From the NCBI GenBank assembly GCA_963731615.1, contig CAVSWD010000005.1, positions 62,001 to 126,000 on the forward strand: a DNA stretch of 64,000 bases, read 5' to 3'. Source of the stretch: Gaiellasilicea sp963731615. GTDB taxonomy: Bacteria > Actinomycetota > Thermoleophilia > Gaiellales > Gaiellaceae. Position 1 is the first letter of the stretch, and each line of letters starts with the position of its first letter. The position numbers were made by a program, and so were the translations under genes. Under the pieces are notes generated by a model, which made no database searches, was not told the DNA's origin, and saw nothing but the letters and a program-made list of their open reading frames with translations. Shown here in pieces: positions 1 through 9,544 of this stretch.

Positions 1-6
1 TAGAGT
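1..6 (+). promoter_or_regulatory. Candidate -10 element, leaderless start of the winged-helix gene
   Basis: TAGAGT lies six bases before the ATG at 13. This fits the TAnnnT-plus-6-to-8-bases pattern found before many starts in this window, so transcription would begin at or next to the start codon. Any -35 lies outside the window. Confidence 0.45.
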
Positions 7-12
7 GCGGCG

Positions 13-1080
13 ATGGAACCGCTCTCGACGCTCCTTTCGCGCGCGCTCGTGGCGTTCACGATCGAGCTCGACAACGAGTTCGAGCGCCGGCTGGGCGACT
101 CGGGCGAGCGGGCGCGCGTGACCTCGCTCGTGATGTGGTCGAACTTCATGCGATTCGTCGGCGACGGGATCTCCGTGGCCGAGCTGCCGGCGGCGACTGG
201 AATCCCCAAAGCACGGACGCTCTCGACGCTCGGCGGGCTGGAGCGCTGGCGTTACGTGTCCGCCGGACCCGACCCCGAGACGAGGCGCGACGGCTACGGG
301 AGCGCGCGCGGCCTTCGCCCCGACTGGATCGTTCGCCCGACGGCGGCCGGTCGCGCAGCCGTGGCGATCTGGCGCCCGCTTGCCGACGAGATCGAGGATC
401 GCTGGGCTGAGCGCTTCGGAGTCGCCGCGGTCGGGGAGCTTCGGCTCTGTCTCGAGACGATCGCCGGGCAGCTCGACGTCCCGTTGCCGGAGTACGTGCC
501 AATAGTCGGCGGCTCGAGCTGGCGGCTCGACGACGCAGTCAGTGGCGGGGAGCCCGAAACCCAAGCGCGGCTCTCGCTCTCCGCGCTGCTGTCTCACGCA
601 CTCCTTTCCTACACGCTCGCGTTCGAACGCGAGTCGGAGCTCGCCCTACCGCTGAGCGCCAACGTCGTGCGCGTTCTCGACGAGGGCGGCGTGAGCATGA
701 AGGATGCGCCGCTGCGAGGCGGTATCTCGAAGGAAGCCGTGGCGATGGCGACGACCTTCCTCGCGAAGAACGGCTACGTCGTCGTTGACGAGAAGCTCAT
801 CCGGCTGACGGCGGCCGGCTGCGCCGCACAGGAGCGCGCAGATCGGCTGCACGGCGAGGTCGAGCCGTGGGCGAGGCGTCTCGCGAACCGGTTACGCGGG
901 GCTCTCGCCGGCCTGCTCGAAGCTGACGAGCTCGCCGCCGGACTGCGACCGCATCCGGGCGGCTGGCGCGGAACGAAGCCGTACCTGGCGCAGACCGAGG
1001 CGATGCTGGAGGATCCGGCGGCGGCGCTGCCGCATTACCCGATGGTGCTCCACCGCGGCGGCTGGCCGGACGGCAGCTAG
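13..1080 (+). CDS. Tandem winged-helix (MarR-like) DNA-binding protein
   Basis: Probable transcriptional regulator of 355 residues with no membrane segment or signal peptide. It is built of two related modules. One starts near residue 4 (LSTLLSRALVAFTIELD) and one near residue 187 (LSALLSHALLSYTLAFE). Each opening helix is followed by a helix-turn-helix-like stretch (first around ISVAELPAATGIPKARTL, second around GISKEAVAMATTFLAKNGYV), a wing and an acidic helical tail. A single chain carrying both halves of what is usually a MarR dimer would bind DNA as a monomer; that is inference. It stands alone, ends six bases from the convergent sugar transferase gene, and may or may not control the polysaccharide genes. 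The ATG at 13 sits directly behind a TAGAGT hexamer, which supports the start. Ligand and target are not visible. Confidence 0.7.
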   Translation: MEPLSTLLSRALVAFTIELDNEFERRLGDSGERARVTSLVMWSNFMRFVGDGISVAELPAATGIPKARTLSTLGGLERWRYVSAGPDPETRRDGYGSARGLRPDWIVRPTAAGRAAVAIWRPLADEIEDRWAERFGVAAVGELRLCLETIAGQLDVPLPEYVPIVGGSSWRLDDAVSGGEPETQARLSLSALLSHALLSYTLAFERESELALPLSANVVRVLDEGGVSMKDAPLRGGISKEAVAMATTFLAKNGYVVVDEKLIRLTAAGCAAQERADRLHGEVEPWARRLANRLRGALAGLLEADELAAGLRPHPGGWRGTKPYLAQTEAMLEDPAAALPHYPMVLHRGGWPDGS

Positions 1081-1086
1081 CGCCCG

Positions 1087-2550
1087 CTAGTACGCGCCGC
1101 GCTGAGCGAAGACGGCGGGAAGCGTCTTGACGAGGATCGAGATGTCGAGCCAGATCGACCAGTTCTCGATGTAGTAGAAGTCGAGCCGCACGAGGTCGTC
1201 GAAGGTCAGGTTGGAGCGGCCCGAGATCTGCCAGAGGCCGGTGATGCCCGGTAGGACGTGATAGCGCTTGCGGTGCCACGGCTCGAGCTGCTGGAAGTCG
1301 CGCAGCGGCAGCGGGCGCGGGCCGACGAGGCTCATCTCGTTGCGGAGGACGTTCAGGACCTGCGGCACCTCGTCGAGCGAGAAGCGCCGGAGCAGGCGCC
1401 CCACACGGGTGACGCGCGGGTCGTCGCGGATCTTGAAGAGCGCGCCGCCGGCCTCGTTCTGCTCCTCGAGCCCGTCCTGCTGGTCCGCGGCGCCCTTGAC
1501 CATCGTCCGGAACTTGAGCATCCCGAACTTCCGCTCGCGCACGCCCACCCGGCTATCCCGGTAGAGCACGGGGCCGCGGGAGTCGAGCTTGATCGCGAGT
1601 GCGATCAGCAGCCACAACGGCAGCCCGAGCAGCAGTACGAACGCGCTGACCGCAACGTCGAAGACCTTCTTGACGACCCAGTCCGTGCCCGCGAGCACCG
1701 GCGGCCGGAGCTCGAAGAGCGGCGCGCCCTGCCCCGGTACGTACTCGCCACGCTGGAGCAGGAGGTCGGTCGTCGTCGGCGCGATCCGGACGCGAACGCC
1801 CGACCGGTGCGCGGTGTCGACGAGGTCGAGCAGCATCTCCTCGCCGAGGTCGCCCTCGTTGAGGATGATCTCGTCCGGACGCGTCTGACCGAGCCGCTCC
1901 TCGAGCGAGCCGTCGCGGCCCGGCTCGAACGAGCCGACGAACTCGTACGCCACCATCCGGCCTGACGCGGACAGCAGCCGGTGCAGCTTCGCCAGCCCTT
2001 CGCCGCCCGCCACGAGAAGCACCCGCCTGCGCACGTGCAGGACGCGCTGCAGCTCGAGAGTCAGCGAGTCGTAGGCGGCCCGCAGCCCACCGATCACGAG
2101 CGCGGAGGTGACGCACGCCGTCGGGATCAGCCCGGAGGTGGTGAAGTCATAGCCCGTCCCGACCCCGAAGGCGAGCGTGATCAGGGCGACGAGCAGAAGC
2201 GAGGAGGCGACCCGCCCGAAGCCCGCACGGCGCTCCCGCCGCGCGTAGAGCCCGGCCTGCCAGAAGATCAGCAGCATCACCGGGATCAGGAACGGCAGCC
2301 ACTCTGCGGGACCTGCGTTCCAGAGCAGGTTCCAGAGGATCTCGTCGCCGAAGGCGACGCTGCGGAACACGAGCGCGAGGAAGAGGCCGAGCGCCAGCCC
2401 GGCGATGTCGAGCGCCGCGAGAGTGACGACTGCGAAGGTTCGTCGGAGCAGCTCGCGCCAGGGGCCGCGCGCGAGGAGGTACGGCCGCGAGGCGCGGACG
2501 TCGCGCCCGGCGGCCTCGAGCGCAGGCGGCTCGGTGGGCCGTGTCACCAC
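1087..2550 (-). CDS. Polyprenyl-phosphate sugar-1-phosphate transferase (WbaP/CpsE type)
   Basis: Initiating enzyme of polysaccharide repeat-unit synthesis. It transfers a hexose-1-phosphate from a nucleotide sugar to undecaprenyl phosphate at the inner face of the membrane. Of its 487 residues, about 37-158 hold four membrane helices. Residues 175-285 form a Rossmann-like domain (RRVLLVAGGEG) typical of the long exopolysaccharide transferases. A fifth helix (297-320) precedes the catalytic bacterial sugar transferase domain, with KFRTM at 346-350, SLDEVPQ at 391-397, VGPRP near 409-413 and PGITGLWQISGR at 434-445. The start is GTG at 2550, followed by a second GTG codon. TAAGCT six bases upstream could drive it separately from the GT4 genes before it. 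The sugar specificity cannot be told from sequence. A second, shorter family member lies at 30185-30850. Confidence 0.92.
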   Translation of the reverse strand: MVTRPTEPPALEAAGRDVRASRPYLLARGPWRELLRRTFAVVTLAALDIAGLALGLFLALVFRSVAFGDEILWNLLWNAGPAEWLPFLIPVMLLIFWQAGLYARRERRAGFGRVASSLLLVALITLAFGVGTGYDFTTSGLIPTACVTSALVIGGLRAAYDSLTLELQRVLHVRRRVLLVAGGEGLAKLHRLLSASGRMVAYEFVGSFEPGRDGSLEERLGQTRPDEIILNEGDLGEEMLLDLVDTAHRSGVRVRIAPTTTDLLLQRGEYVPGQGAPLFELRPPVLAGTDWVVKKVFDVAVSAFVLLLGLPLWLLIALAIKLDSRGPVLYRDSRVGVRERKFGMLKFRTMVKGAADQQDGLEEQNEAGGALFKIRDDPRVTRVGRLLRRFSLDEVPQVLNVLRNEMSLVGPRPLPLRDFQQLEPWHRKRYHVLPGITGLWQISGRSNLTFDDLVRLDFYYIENWSIWLDISILVKTLPAVFAQRGAY

Positions 2551-2556
2551 CAGGAA

Positions 2557-2562
2557 AGCTTA
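2557..2562 (-). promoter_or_regulatory. Candidate internal -10 element before the sugar transferase gene
   Basis: On the minus strand TAAGCT ends six bases before the GTG at 2550 and includes the TAA stop of the upstream glycosyltransferase. It matches the leaderless pattern and would give the initiating transferase its own promoter inside the operon. Confidence 0.35.
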
Positions 2563-3639
2563 CTCGCGCGTCCTGCCGGCCACGGCCTCGGCGACGGCAT
2601 CGGCCCACGTTTCGACCGAGTGGCCGGTGACGACGCGGCGCCGAAGCTCGAGGCCGACGCCAGCCCGTACGTCCGGGTCGGCGACCGAGAAGTCCAACAG
2701 CCGCTGCGCGAGGCTCTCCGCGTCACGGGCCTGAAACCGGAGCTCGATCGGAAACCCGCCTAGGAACTCGTCGAGCGCCTCGTTGCTCGCGAGCACCGGG
2801 ACCCCGCACGCTGCTGCCTCGTACACGACCTTGTCGAGGGTCTCGCTCGCACGCGGCTGCGTGGCGCTGAGAAGCGCGTCGGACGCCTGCAGCCTGCCCG
2901 GAATCTCCTCGCGCGCGAGCGGAGGCTCGATTCGCACCCGCCCGCGTAAGGCCTGGGAGACTCCGAGCCGGGCCTCCAGCTCGCGCGCGTGCGCTCGCTC
3001 GTCGTCGGTCAACTGCGGGCCGCGAATCTCCAGCGTCGCGTCGAGCCCTCGCTGGGTCGCGAGCTCGAGCGCATCGAACATCGTGTCGTAGCCCTTCCAG
3101 CGCGCCGTCCTCCCGAGGGCGAGGAGCCGCAGCGGCCCGTTCTCCGCGCGCGCCGAGGCGGGGGCGAACCGCTCGACGTCGATCGCGTGGCCGATCCCGC
3201 GCAGCTTCGGCGTCGACAGCGGAAACGAGCGCCGGTCGACGCTGAGCACCACATCGGCGAGAGCCGTGGCCAGCCGCAGGAGCCGGCCCGCATGCCAGTG
3301 CGTGTACCAGAGCGCCAGCCGCACGCCGAGCGGTTTCGCGAGCGGCGCGGCCAGGATCACGAACAGCGGCACCATGTGCGCCAGCACAGCATCGGGCCGC
3401 GGGTTGCGGCGCAGCTCGGCTGTGAGCGCCCGCTCGAAGCGGAGGCCGCGCCCGAGGCGGGAGCTGCCACCGAACGTCCGAATCCGGACGTTGGCCGGCA
3501 GGTCGCCGAGCACTCCGGTCGACTGGCAGAGCACGACGAGCTCCTCGGAGCGGGCCGCCAGTGTGTGGATCAGGTCGAGCGTCTGGCCGAGCGCCGGATG
3601 CTCGGCGTCGACCGTCTGCGTGACGAAGACGAGGCGCAT
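2560..3639 (-). CDS. Glycosyltransferase family 4
   Basis: Cytoplasmic GT-B glycosyltransferase of 359 residues, probably adding a sugar to the growing lipid-linked repeat unit. The N-terminus (MRLVFVTQTVDAEHPALGQT) is the usual GT4 opening strand. The C-terminal half has the nucleotide-sugar region, with LLALGRTARWKGYDTMFDAL and the late Glu-containing helix (ASETLDKVVYEAAACGVPVL). The reading frame stays open far upstream to 4704, but that part reads as an antisense-type shadow. The ATG at 3639 starts the first recognisable strand and lies two bases after the TGA of the upstream GT4 gene. It is the third gene of a four-gene minus-strand unit beginning at 5884. Donor and acceptor are unknown. 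Confidence 0.88.
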   Translation of the reverse strand: MRLVFVTQTVDAEHPALGQTLDLIHTLAARSEELVVLCQSTGVLGDLPANVRIRTFGGSSRLGRGLRFERALTAELRRNPRPDAVLAHMVPLFVILAAPLAKPLGVRLALWYTHWHAGRLLRLATALADVVLSVDRRSFPLSTPKLRGIGHAIDVERFAPASARAENGPLRLLALGRTARWKGYDTMFDALELATQRGLDATLEIRGPQLTDDERAHARELEARLGVSQALRGRVRIEPPLAREEIPGRLQASDALLSATQPRASETLDKVVYEAAACGVPVLASNEALDEFLGGFPIELRFQARDAESLAQRLLDFSVADPDVRAGVGLELRRRVVTGHSVETWADAVAEAVAGRTRE

Positions 3640-3641
3640 GC

Positions 3642-4781
3642 TCAACGGGCGTCGCCGGCGATTGCGGCGTCGACGAGAGAGCGCATCTCCCGGGCAAGGT
3701 CGTCCGGGCCGGTGTTCCAGTCCTCGAAGCGGATCTTCGCCGCGGCGCCCAGGCGCTCGGCGAGCTCGCGGTCGCCGAGCACCCGGCCGACCGCACCGGC
3801 AAGCGCCTCGGTGTCGAACGGCGGTACCAGGAACCCCTCGACGCCGTCTGCAACGAGATCCGGAATGCCGCCGCCGTCGGTGGCGACAACGCCGCGCCCG
3901 CGCGCAAACGCCTCGATCACCACCCTGCCGAGCCCTTCGGGCCACGAGGGAAGCACGAGCGCCGTCGACTCGTCGAGCGCGCGGGCGACCTCGGCCGGCT
4001 CGAGCAGGCTGTGATGCTCGACGCGACCGGGAAAATCGGCCACCAGCTTCTCGACGACGCCGAGCTGAGAGCCGCTCCCGACCAGGACGAGCCGAGCCTC
4101 CGGCTGCGAGCCCTCGAGCAGCCGCCAGGCGCGGGCGAGACCCTCGACGTTCTTGTAGCGCTCGAGCGCGCCGACGAAGAGCAGGGTCGGCCGCTCGGGC
4201 AGCGGTGCAACCGGCCGGTCTGTGAAAGCGGTGAGATCGCTGAAGGCGGTGAACGTCGCGCTCGGAGGCCGGCCGCGAACGTCCTCGATCAGGCCGGCCG
4301 TGAACGTCGAGACGGCCCGAGTCGCGTCCGCGTGGCGGACGGAGTACTCCGCAATGCGGTCTACGAGCCTGGCCACGAGCCGGCGGGCCGGCGACCCGTA
4401 CGCGCGCGAGAACGTGCGCCAGTCCCCGTGCACCTCGACGATCACGACTGGGCGGCTCCTGGAGAGCGACCGGCCCGCCAGCGTCGCCGCACCCACGATC
4501 GGGTCGGACGCGAAGATCGCCTGCGGGCGGAACGTTGCGATCTCCCGTCGCACGCGCAGGGGCAGGCGGAGGTAGAAGACCAGCCCGTCGAGGATGCGCG
4601 GACTCAGCGGAGCCGAGAGCCGGAAGCGCTCGTTGCTCGGCATGCTCCCGGCTGCTGCAGACCCCAGGATCCGGTAGTCGAGCTCGCGCTCGACCGCGTC
4701 CCACTTCTTCGCCAGCCAGCCGGGCAGCGGCAGCAGATACCGCGCCCGGCCGACGAAGAGGACGCGTGGACGGTCACTCAC
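3642..4781 (-). CDS. Glycosyltransferase family 4
   Basis: Intact GT-B glycosyltransferase of 379 residues, retaining configuration expected. It opens with VSDRPRVLFVGRARYLLPLP. The donor-binding half shows PTLLFVGALERYKNVEGLAR, LVLVGSGSQ and the Glu-x7-Glu-like stretch WPEGLGRVVIEAFARG, then GGGIPDLVADGVEGFLVPP. GTG at 4781 is chosen because it overlaps the TGA of the upstream gene in GTGA (4778-4781), implying translational coupling. It shares domain order with the other two GT4 genes of this operon, but the three are only distantly alike, so three different linkages are likely. No membrane segment is predicted. Confidence 0.9.
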   Translation of the reverse strand: MSDRPRVLFVGRARYLLPLPGWLAKKWDAVERELDYRILGSAAAGSMPSNERFRLSAPLSPRILDGLVFYLRLPLRVRREIATFRPQAIFASDPIVGAATLAGRSLSRSRPVVIVEVHGDWRTFSRAYGSPARRLVARLVDRIAEYSVRHADATRAVSTFTAGLIEDVRGRPPSATFTAFSDLTAFTDRPVAPLPERPTLLFVGALERYKNVEGLARAWRLLEGSQPEARLVLVGSGSQLGVVEKLVADFPGRVEHHSLLEPAEVARALDESTALVLPSWPEGLGRVVIEAFARGRGVVATDGGGIPDLVADGVEGFLVPPFDTEALAGAVGRVLGDRELAERLGAAAKIRFEDWNTGPDDLAREMRSLVDAAIAGDAR

Positions 4782-5884
4782 GTCGCGGCTTCTGCCAGCA
4801 GCGCCTCGAGCCGGCCGTAGATGACCTCGCTCGAGATCGCCTCGACGGAGGGCTTCGCCGCCAGCGCGAGGCGATCGCGCAGGCCGGGCTCCTCGAGCAC
4901 GCGCGTGATGGCGGCCGCGAGCGCGTCGGGACGGCCGGCGGGGACGAGCAGCCCGTTCTCGCCGTCGTGCACGACCTCGGGGACGCCGCCGACCGCGGTC
5001 GCGACCACGGGCACGCCGACCGAGAGCGCCTCGACCGCCGAGTGGGGCAGGTTCTCCCACGCGCTCGAGAGCAATCCCGCCTCGGCTCCGGCGACGACGC
5101 GCAGCGCGTCGTCGCGCGGCAGCGCGCCCCGGAACTCGATTCTCCCGTCGGCCCCGGAGGCGGCGGCAACCCGCTCGATCTCCGCGCGGTCGGGCCCGTC
5201 GCCGACAATCACAAGCCTTGCCGCCGGCACGAGCGAGATTGCCGCGATCGCCGTGCCGAGATCCTTAGCCGCCGTCAGCCGTCCGACGAAGACGAAGGTG
5301 CCCGGATCGAGTCGCTCGGCGTCGACGTCGTGCGGCGGCGGCGCCGGATTCGGGAGGACCTGCACGCGGGGCCCTCGAAGCCCCCAGCCGCCCGCGATTC
5401 CGGCCAGGTACGCACTCGGGGCGACGACCTTGACCGCGCGGCCCAGCGCAAGGTTCCGCAACGCTCGCAGCAAGCGAACAGGCCTTGAGCGGGCGGTCTG
5501 GAACTCCTCGAGCGAACCGGCGAAGAAACGGTAGCGGCGTGCACGCTCGTAGGCGGGGTCGGAGACGAGCTTCACGACGAGCGGCCGCCGAGCGAGCGTG
5601 GCCGCGATCGCAGCCGCGGCGTAGGTCGCCGACGCATAGAGGACGTCGGCCTGCCGCGCGGCACGGGCGCCGCGGAGGGCGACGAGGCCGTAGCGGACCG
5701 GAAAGGGCAGCTTCCTCGAGACCACCTCGACCTCGCACGGCCGCTCGGCCGGCTCGCCGTCGCCCATCGTCACGACCCGGACCGTATGGCCGCGGGAGAC
5801 GAGGAAGCGCGAGAAGTCCGGCCCGTGCGTTGCGGGGCCACCCACGTCGGGCGGCCAGATGCCGGTCAGGAAAGCGATGCGCAT
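4778..5884 (-). CDS. Glycosyltransferase family 4
   Basis: First gene of the minus-strand operon at 1.1-5.9 kb. The 368-residue GT-B enzyme begins MRIAFLTGIWPPDVGGPATH, a classic GT4 start with the glycine-rich acceptor loop. The C-terminal half holds GTFVFVGRLTAAKDLGTAIA, RLVIVGDGPDRAEIERVA and SAWENLPHSAVEALSVGVPV, where the last Glu is the conserved donor-binding acid. The ATG at 5884 lies 40 bases downstream of TATCAT, part of a near-symmetrical divergent -10 element shared with the ligase gene at 5942. The substrate is unknown. The downstream GT4 overlaps it by four bases. Confidence 0.9.
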   Translation of the reverse strand: MRIAFLTGIWPPDVGGPATHGPDFSRFLVSRGHTVRVVTMGDGEPAERPCEVEVVSRKLPFPVRYGLVALRGARAARQADVLYASATYAAAAIAATLARRPLVVKLVSDPAYERARRYRFFAGSLEEFQTARSRPVRLLRALRNLALGRAVKVVAPSAYLAGIAGGWGLRGPRVQVLPNPAPPPHDVDAERLDPGTFVFVGRLTAAKDLGTAIAAISLVPAARLVIVGDGPDRAEIERVAAASGADGRIEFRGALPRDDALRVVAGAEAGLLSSAWENLPHSAVEALSVGVPVVATAVGGVPEVVHDGENGLLVPAGRPDALAAAITRVLEEPGLRDRLALAAKPSVEAISSEVIYGRLEALLAEAAT

Positions 5885-5924
5885 GGGAGTCGACCCGGCG
5901 CCCCGCGCACCGGACTACGCGGCC

Positions 5925-5931
5925 TATGATA
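5925..5931. promoter_or_regulatory. Candidate divergent -10 element (TATGAT / TATCAT)
   Basis: CTATGATAG gives a -10-like hexamer on both strands. TATGAT (5925-5930) lies 11 bases before the plus-strand ATG at 5942. TATCAT (5931-5926, minus) lies about 40 bases before the ATG at 5884. No convincing -35 is seen on either side. Confidence 0.35.
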
Positions 5932-5941
5932 GTGCGTCTCG

Positions 5942-7260
5942 ATGGTCGGCCAGCTGCCAAGAGCGCGGAGGCCATCGGCAGCCGACGCCTCGTTCTACGT
6001 CTTCCTCGCGACCGTCGTCGTCTGCCTCCTGAGGGCGAACGACCTCCGCGCGTTGACGTTCGCGGTCAGCGGCACCGATGCTCTCGGTCGGGCCTGCGGA
6101 TCGCCTGCTGCTGGTCGTCACCGTCCTCGCGATCCTCCGGCTGCGAGAGCGTGTGAGCGCGCCTCCGTGGCCGATCCTGGGCTGGCCGCGCGCCTTTGCG
6201 GTGCTCATCCTGGCCACCGCGATCCCGAACGGTGCCGACGCGGTCACCTCGGCGGGGAAGGTCGTCGAGCTTCGGCGCACTCACGCTCGGGGCAGCCGTC
6301 TTTCTCGACCGCGACTCGCGTCTGACGCCGCTGCTCGGCGTGCTCGTCGCCTTTTGCACGGTCGTCGCGGCTCTGGGGTGTCGTCAGTTCCTGCGCAACG
6401 AGCGCGAGGCGGCAGGCGTCCTTCCTCGGCGAGCACGACCTCGCCGCCGCTCGGGACGCTGGCCTCGTCGTCGGGCTGGCGCCCTGCCTCCACGCGCGGG
6501 CGAGCCGGCTTGCGACTCGCGGTCGTCGCGATCTGGTCGCGGGCGCGCTCGCGATCGTGCTCGGCGCGTCGCTCGCGAGCCTGCTCGGCCTCTATCTCGC
6601 AGCGGTCGCCGCAATCGTGGCGCTGGCCGCCGCGGTCGGCGCAGCTGCGTCCGGTTCGCCGTCGCTCGCCACGGTCGGCATCGTGCGTCCGTCGTGACGG
6701 CCGGGACGCGTCTCGCTCCGCAGCGGCGACCTCGGCTTCCTCCAAGAGTGGTTCGGCCCGGAGCCGGAGACGCCCGGCCAGTACGCGGCGAGCTGGAGCC
6801 AGCGCCTGATCTACGCTTACGTCGGCGGACGCGTCTTTCTCGACCAGCCCGTGCTCGGCACCGGCTGGCACGGCGAGCTACCTCCGGCGGAGTACGCGGA
6901 GTATCTGCCCGACGCGCGCGCGCGCTTCCCCGACCAGCCGCCGCGCTACTTCCCGCCGGCCGACGGCACCTTCATCCCGCAGCAGACCTACGACCAGGTG
7001 CTGTTCCAGCTCGGGCTCGTCGGGGCGGCGCTCCTGCTCGCAATCGCGGTGCTGGGGCTCACGGTGGCGGTGCGTGCCGGGGTGCGGTGGCCCCGAGCCA
7101 GCGACGATGCCTAGGGGTCAGGCGTATCTGCCGATTGGCTGGCGTCGCAGGCATGGCAGGCGCACTCGCGGGCGCCGCCTCTCTTCGGCGGCTCACCCCT
7201 GACCGCCGTCTTCTGGCTTACGCTCGGCGTCGTGGCAGCCGCGCCGAGTCTTGTCCTTGA
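5942..7260 (+). pseudogene. O-antigen ligase / Wzy-like polymerase, multiply frameshifted
   Basis: Polytopic membrane protein of the O-antigen ligase family, expected to polymerise or ligate lipid-linked glycans at the outer membrane face. Pieces in all three frames must be joined: SFYVFLATVVVCLLRAND from 5990, LLLVVTVLAILRLRERVSA near 6110, LTLGAAVFLDRDSRLTPLLG near 6285, an alanine-leucine-rich helix pair near 6545-6695, then an uninterrupted segment from about 6720 to 7114 with the family's periplasmic loop (FLDQPVLGTGWHGELPP, YDQVLFQLGLVGAALLL). A last helix, AVFWLTLGVVAAAP, appears near 7210-7245 in another frame. At least four single-base shifts are needed. Because conserved residues survive on both sides of each break, sequencing error is more likely than decay, but the gene is broken as given. 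The 3' end is approximate. Confidence 0.65.
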
Positions 7261-7271
7261 CCCGCGCCCAC

Positions 7272-8455
7272 GTGACGTCCGCGCCTCTCACGATCGTGCA
7301 CGTGATCGCTCGCCTGAACGTCGGCGGCGCGGCGCTGCACGTCCTCCAGCTGGCCCGGCGAGCAGCAGCGCCGCGGGCACGACGTCCTCGTCGTCGCCGG
7401 CACGCTCGCAGCCGGCGAGGAGTCGATGGAGTACGTCGCCGACGAGCTCGGCGTCGGCGTCCGGAAGCTGCCGGCGCTGCAGCGTGAGCTCTCGCCGCGC
7501 GCCGACCTCGCCGCGATCGCTCCAGCTCCGCGCAATCCTGCGCGCAGCGGCGGCCCGACGTCCTGCACACGCACACCTCGAAGGCGGGCGCGACCGGCCG
7601 AATCGCCGCGCTCCTGGCCGGCTCGCGACCGACCGCGCTCTGTCGTCCACACCTACCACGGCCACGTCCTGAGCGGCTACTTCGACCCCCGCCGGGAGCG
7701 CGTCTTCCGCTCGATCGAGCGGGTGCTCGCGCGGTCGGCTGACGTCCTCATCGCGGTCAGCGACGAGGTGCGGGACGATCTCGTCGCGTTCGGCGTCGCA
7801 CCGCCCGAGCGCTTCGCCGTCGTCCCCTACGGATTCGAGCTGCCGGCGTGGAGCCAGTCGGACGAGGAGGCCCGCGTTCGTGTCCGCGACGAGCTCGGCG
7901 TGGGCGACGAGACCTTCGTCGTCGGTTGGGCCGGCAGGATGACGGCGATCAAGCGGCCGCTCGACCTGATCCGGACGCTGCGGTCGCTGCGGCGATCAGG
8001 ACGTCGACGCGGTGCTCGTTCTGCTCGGCGACGGCGAGCGACCGGGGGCAGACCGAGGCGCTGGCGCGCGAGCTCGGCGTCTCCCCGCACACTCGTTTCG
8101 TCGGCTTACCAGCAGGGGATCCGGGAGTGGTACGCCGCCTTCGACGCCTTCCTGCTGACCTCCGCGAACGAGGGCACGCCGGTGGTCGCGATCGAGGCGC
8201 TGGCGGCGGAGCGCCCGGTCGTCGCGACCCGGGTCGGCGGCACCGCCACGGTCGTCACGGACGGCGAGAGCGGCTATCTCGCGCCGATCGGCGACGTGGA
8301 GGCGCTGGCGCGCCAGCTCGCCGAGCTCGCCCGACGACCCGGAGCTGCGCGCGCGGCTCGGCCGGGCGGGCGCCGCGGACGTGCGCGAGCGCTTCGCGCC
8401 CGAGCGGATGGCGGACGACATCGAGGCGGTCTACCGCACTGTGCTCGACCGGTGA
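7272..8455 (+). pseudogene. Glycosyltransferase family 4, multiply frameshifted
   Basis: GT-B glycosyltransferase of about 390 residues once the frames are joined. GTG at 7272 starts VTSAPLTIVHVIARLNVGGA, the standard GT4 first strand with acceptor glycine loop. Later pieces include VVHTYHGHVLSGYF near 7645, VVGWAGRMTAIKRPLDLIR near 7920, and FDAFLLTSANEGTPVVAIEA near 8140 with the conserved donor-site Glu. It ends at TGA 8453-8455, which overlaps the next start in GTGA. At least seven shifts are needed, the highest density in the window. It is the middle gene of the plus-strand unit that starts at 5942. Confidence 0.7.
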
Positions 8456-9544
8456 AGGTCCTGCACGTCCACAAGCTCACCGGCGTGAGCGGCTCCGAGA
8501 ACCATCTGCTCGCGCTCCTGCCCGCGCTGCGCGAGGCGGGCGTCGATGCGCGCTTCCTCGGCCTCGACGTGCCGGGCACGGACGCGCCGCGGTTCTACGA
8601 GCGCCTCGACGAGCTCGGCGTCCCGTACCGCCACGTCCGCTGCGGCCTCGACGTCAGCCCGCGGCTCGCCTACGACGTCGTCCGCGCCGTTCGGGCGGAG
8701 CGGCCGGACATCGTGCACACCCATCTCGTGCACGCGGACGTCTACGGGAGCGTCGCCGCCCGCGCCACCCGCAGCAGCCACGTGTCGACGCGCCACAACG
8801 ACGACCGCTACCTGCTCGGCCCGTTCCGCTACGTCGACCGCGCCTTCGCGCGCGGGGCCTGCCGGCTGATCGCGATCTCGGACGCGGTGCGACTGTTCCT
8901 CGAGCAGGCCGGTCACGCACCCGAGCAGCTGGTGACGATCCGCTACGGGCTCGACGAGTTGCCGGCGACACGCGTCGGAGCTCGACCCGGCGGAGGCCGG
9001 CGTGCCCGACGGTGCGCCGCTCCTCCTCGCCGTCGGCCGGCTGATCGCGCAGAAGGATCACGCGACGCTGCTGCACGCCTTCAGGAGCGTTCGCGGATCG
9101 CAGCCGGAGGCGCGGCTCGCGATCCTCGGCAGCGGCCCGCTCGAGGCGGAGACCCACGCTCTCGTCCGCGAGCTCGGCCTCGACGGCGCCGTCCTCCTCC
9201 CCGGCCGCCTGGAGATCCGCGACTGGCTCGAGCGCGCCGACGTCTTCGTCCACTCGTCACGCTGGGAGGGCTTCGGGATCGTCCTGCTCGAGGCGATGCT
9301 CGCCTCGCTGCCGATCGTCGCGACGCGCGTGAGCGCGGTGCCGGAGATCGTCGTCGACGGTGAGACCGGCGAGCTCGTCGAGGCGGGCGACGCGACAGGC
9401 GCTCGCCGCGAAGCTCGACGAGCTGCTCGGCGATCCCGAGCTCGCGCGCCGGCTCGGAGCGGCGCGGCCGAGCTCGGGCGCTGGCCGAGTTCTCGGTCGC
9501 GCGGATGGTCGAGCGACACGCTCGCCGTCTACCGGGACTGCTGA
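8452..9544 (+). pseudogene. Glycosyltransferase family 4, frameshifted
   Basis: GT-B enzyme of about 360 residues starting with GTG at 8452 (VKVLHVHKLTGVSGSENHLL), overlapping the previous gene by four bases. The first 500 bases are in one frame, with WPDIVHTHLVHAD-like acceptor-side motifs (RPDIVHTHLVHADVYGSVA). The donor half from 9002 reads LLAVGRLIAQKDHATLLHAF, LAILGSGPLEAETHAL and SRWEGFGIVLLEAMLASLPI, with the family Glu. Shifts lie near 8970, 9395 and 9490. The final frame ends at TGA 9542-9544 (LAVYRDC). It is probably a paralogue of the preceding gene. The end overlaps the convergent membrane-protein gene by about 15 bases. Confidence 0.75.

Noticed and set aside
1258..1965. Long plus-strand ORFs opposite minus-strand genes (also 9505-10683, 12889-14256, 23712-23957, 24142-25458, 55130-56935, 57623-58960 and others)
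   Set aside because: They are rich in Arg, Glu, Gln and Asp with no domain signature, as expected for the antisense frames of GC-rich genes, and each lies opposite a gene with clear motifs.
3640..4704. In-frame upstream extension giving a 714-residue protein for the GT4 at 2560-3639
   Set aside because: The extra residues are Arg/Ala/Gly-rich antisense-frame type and overlap the well-supported GT4 gene at 3642-4781. The homology starts at MRLVFVTQ.
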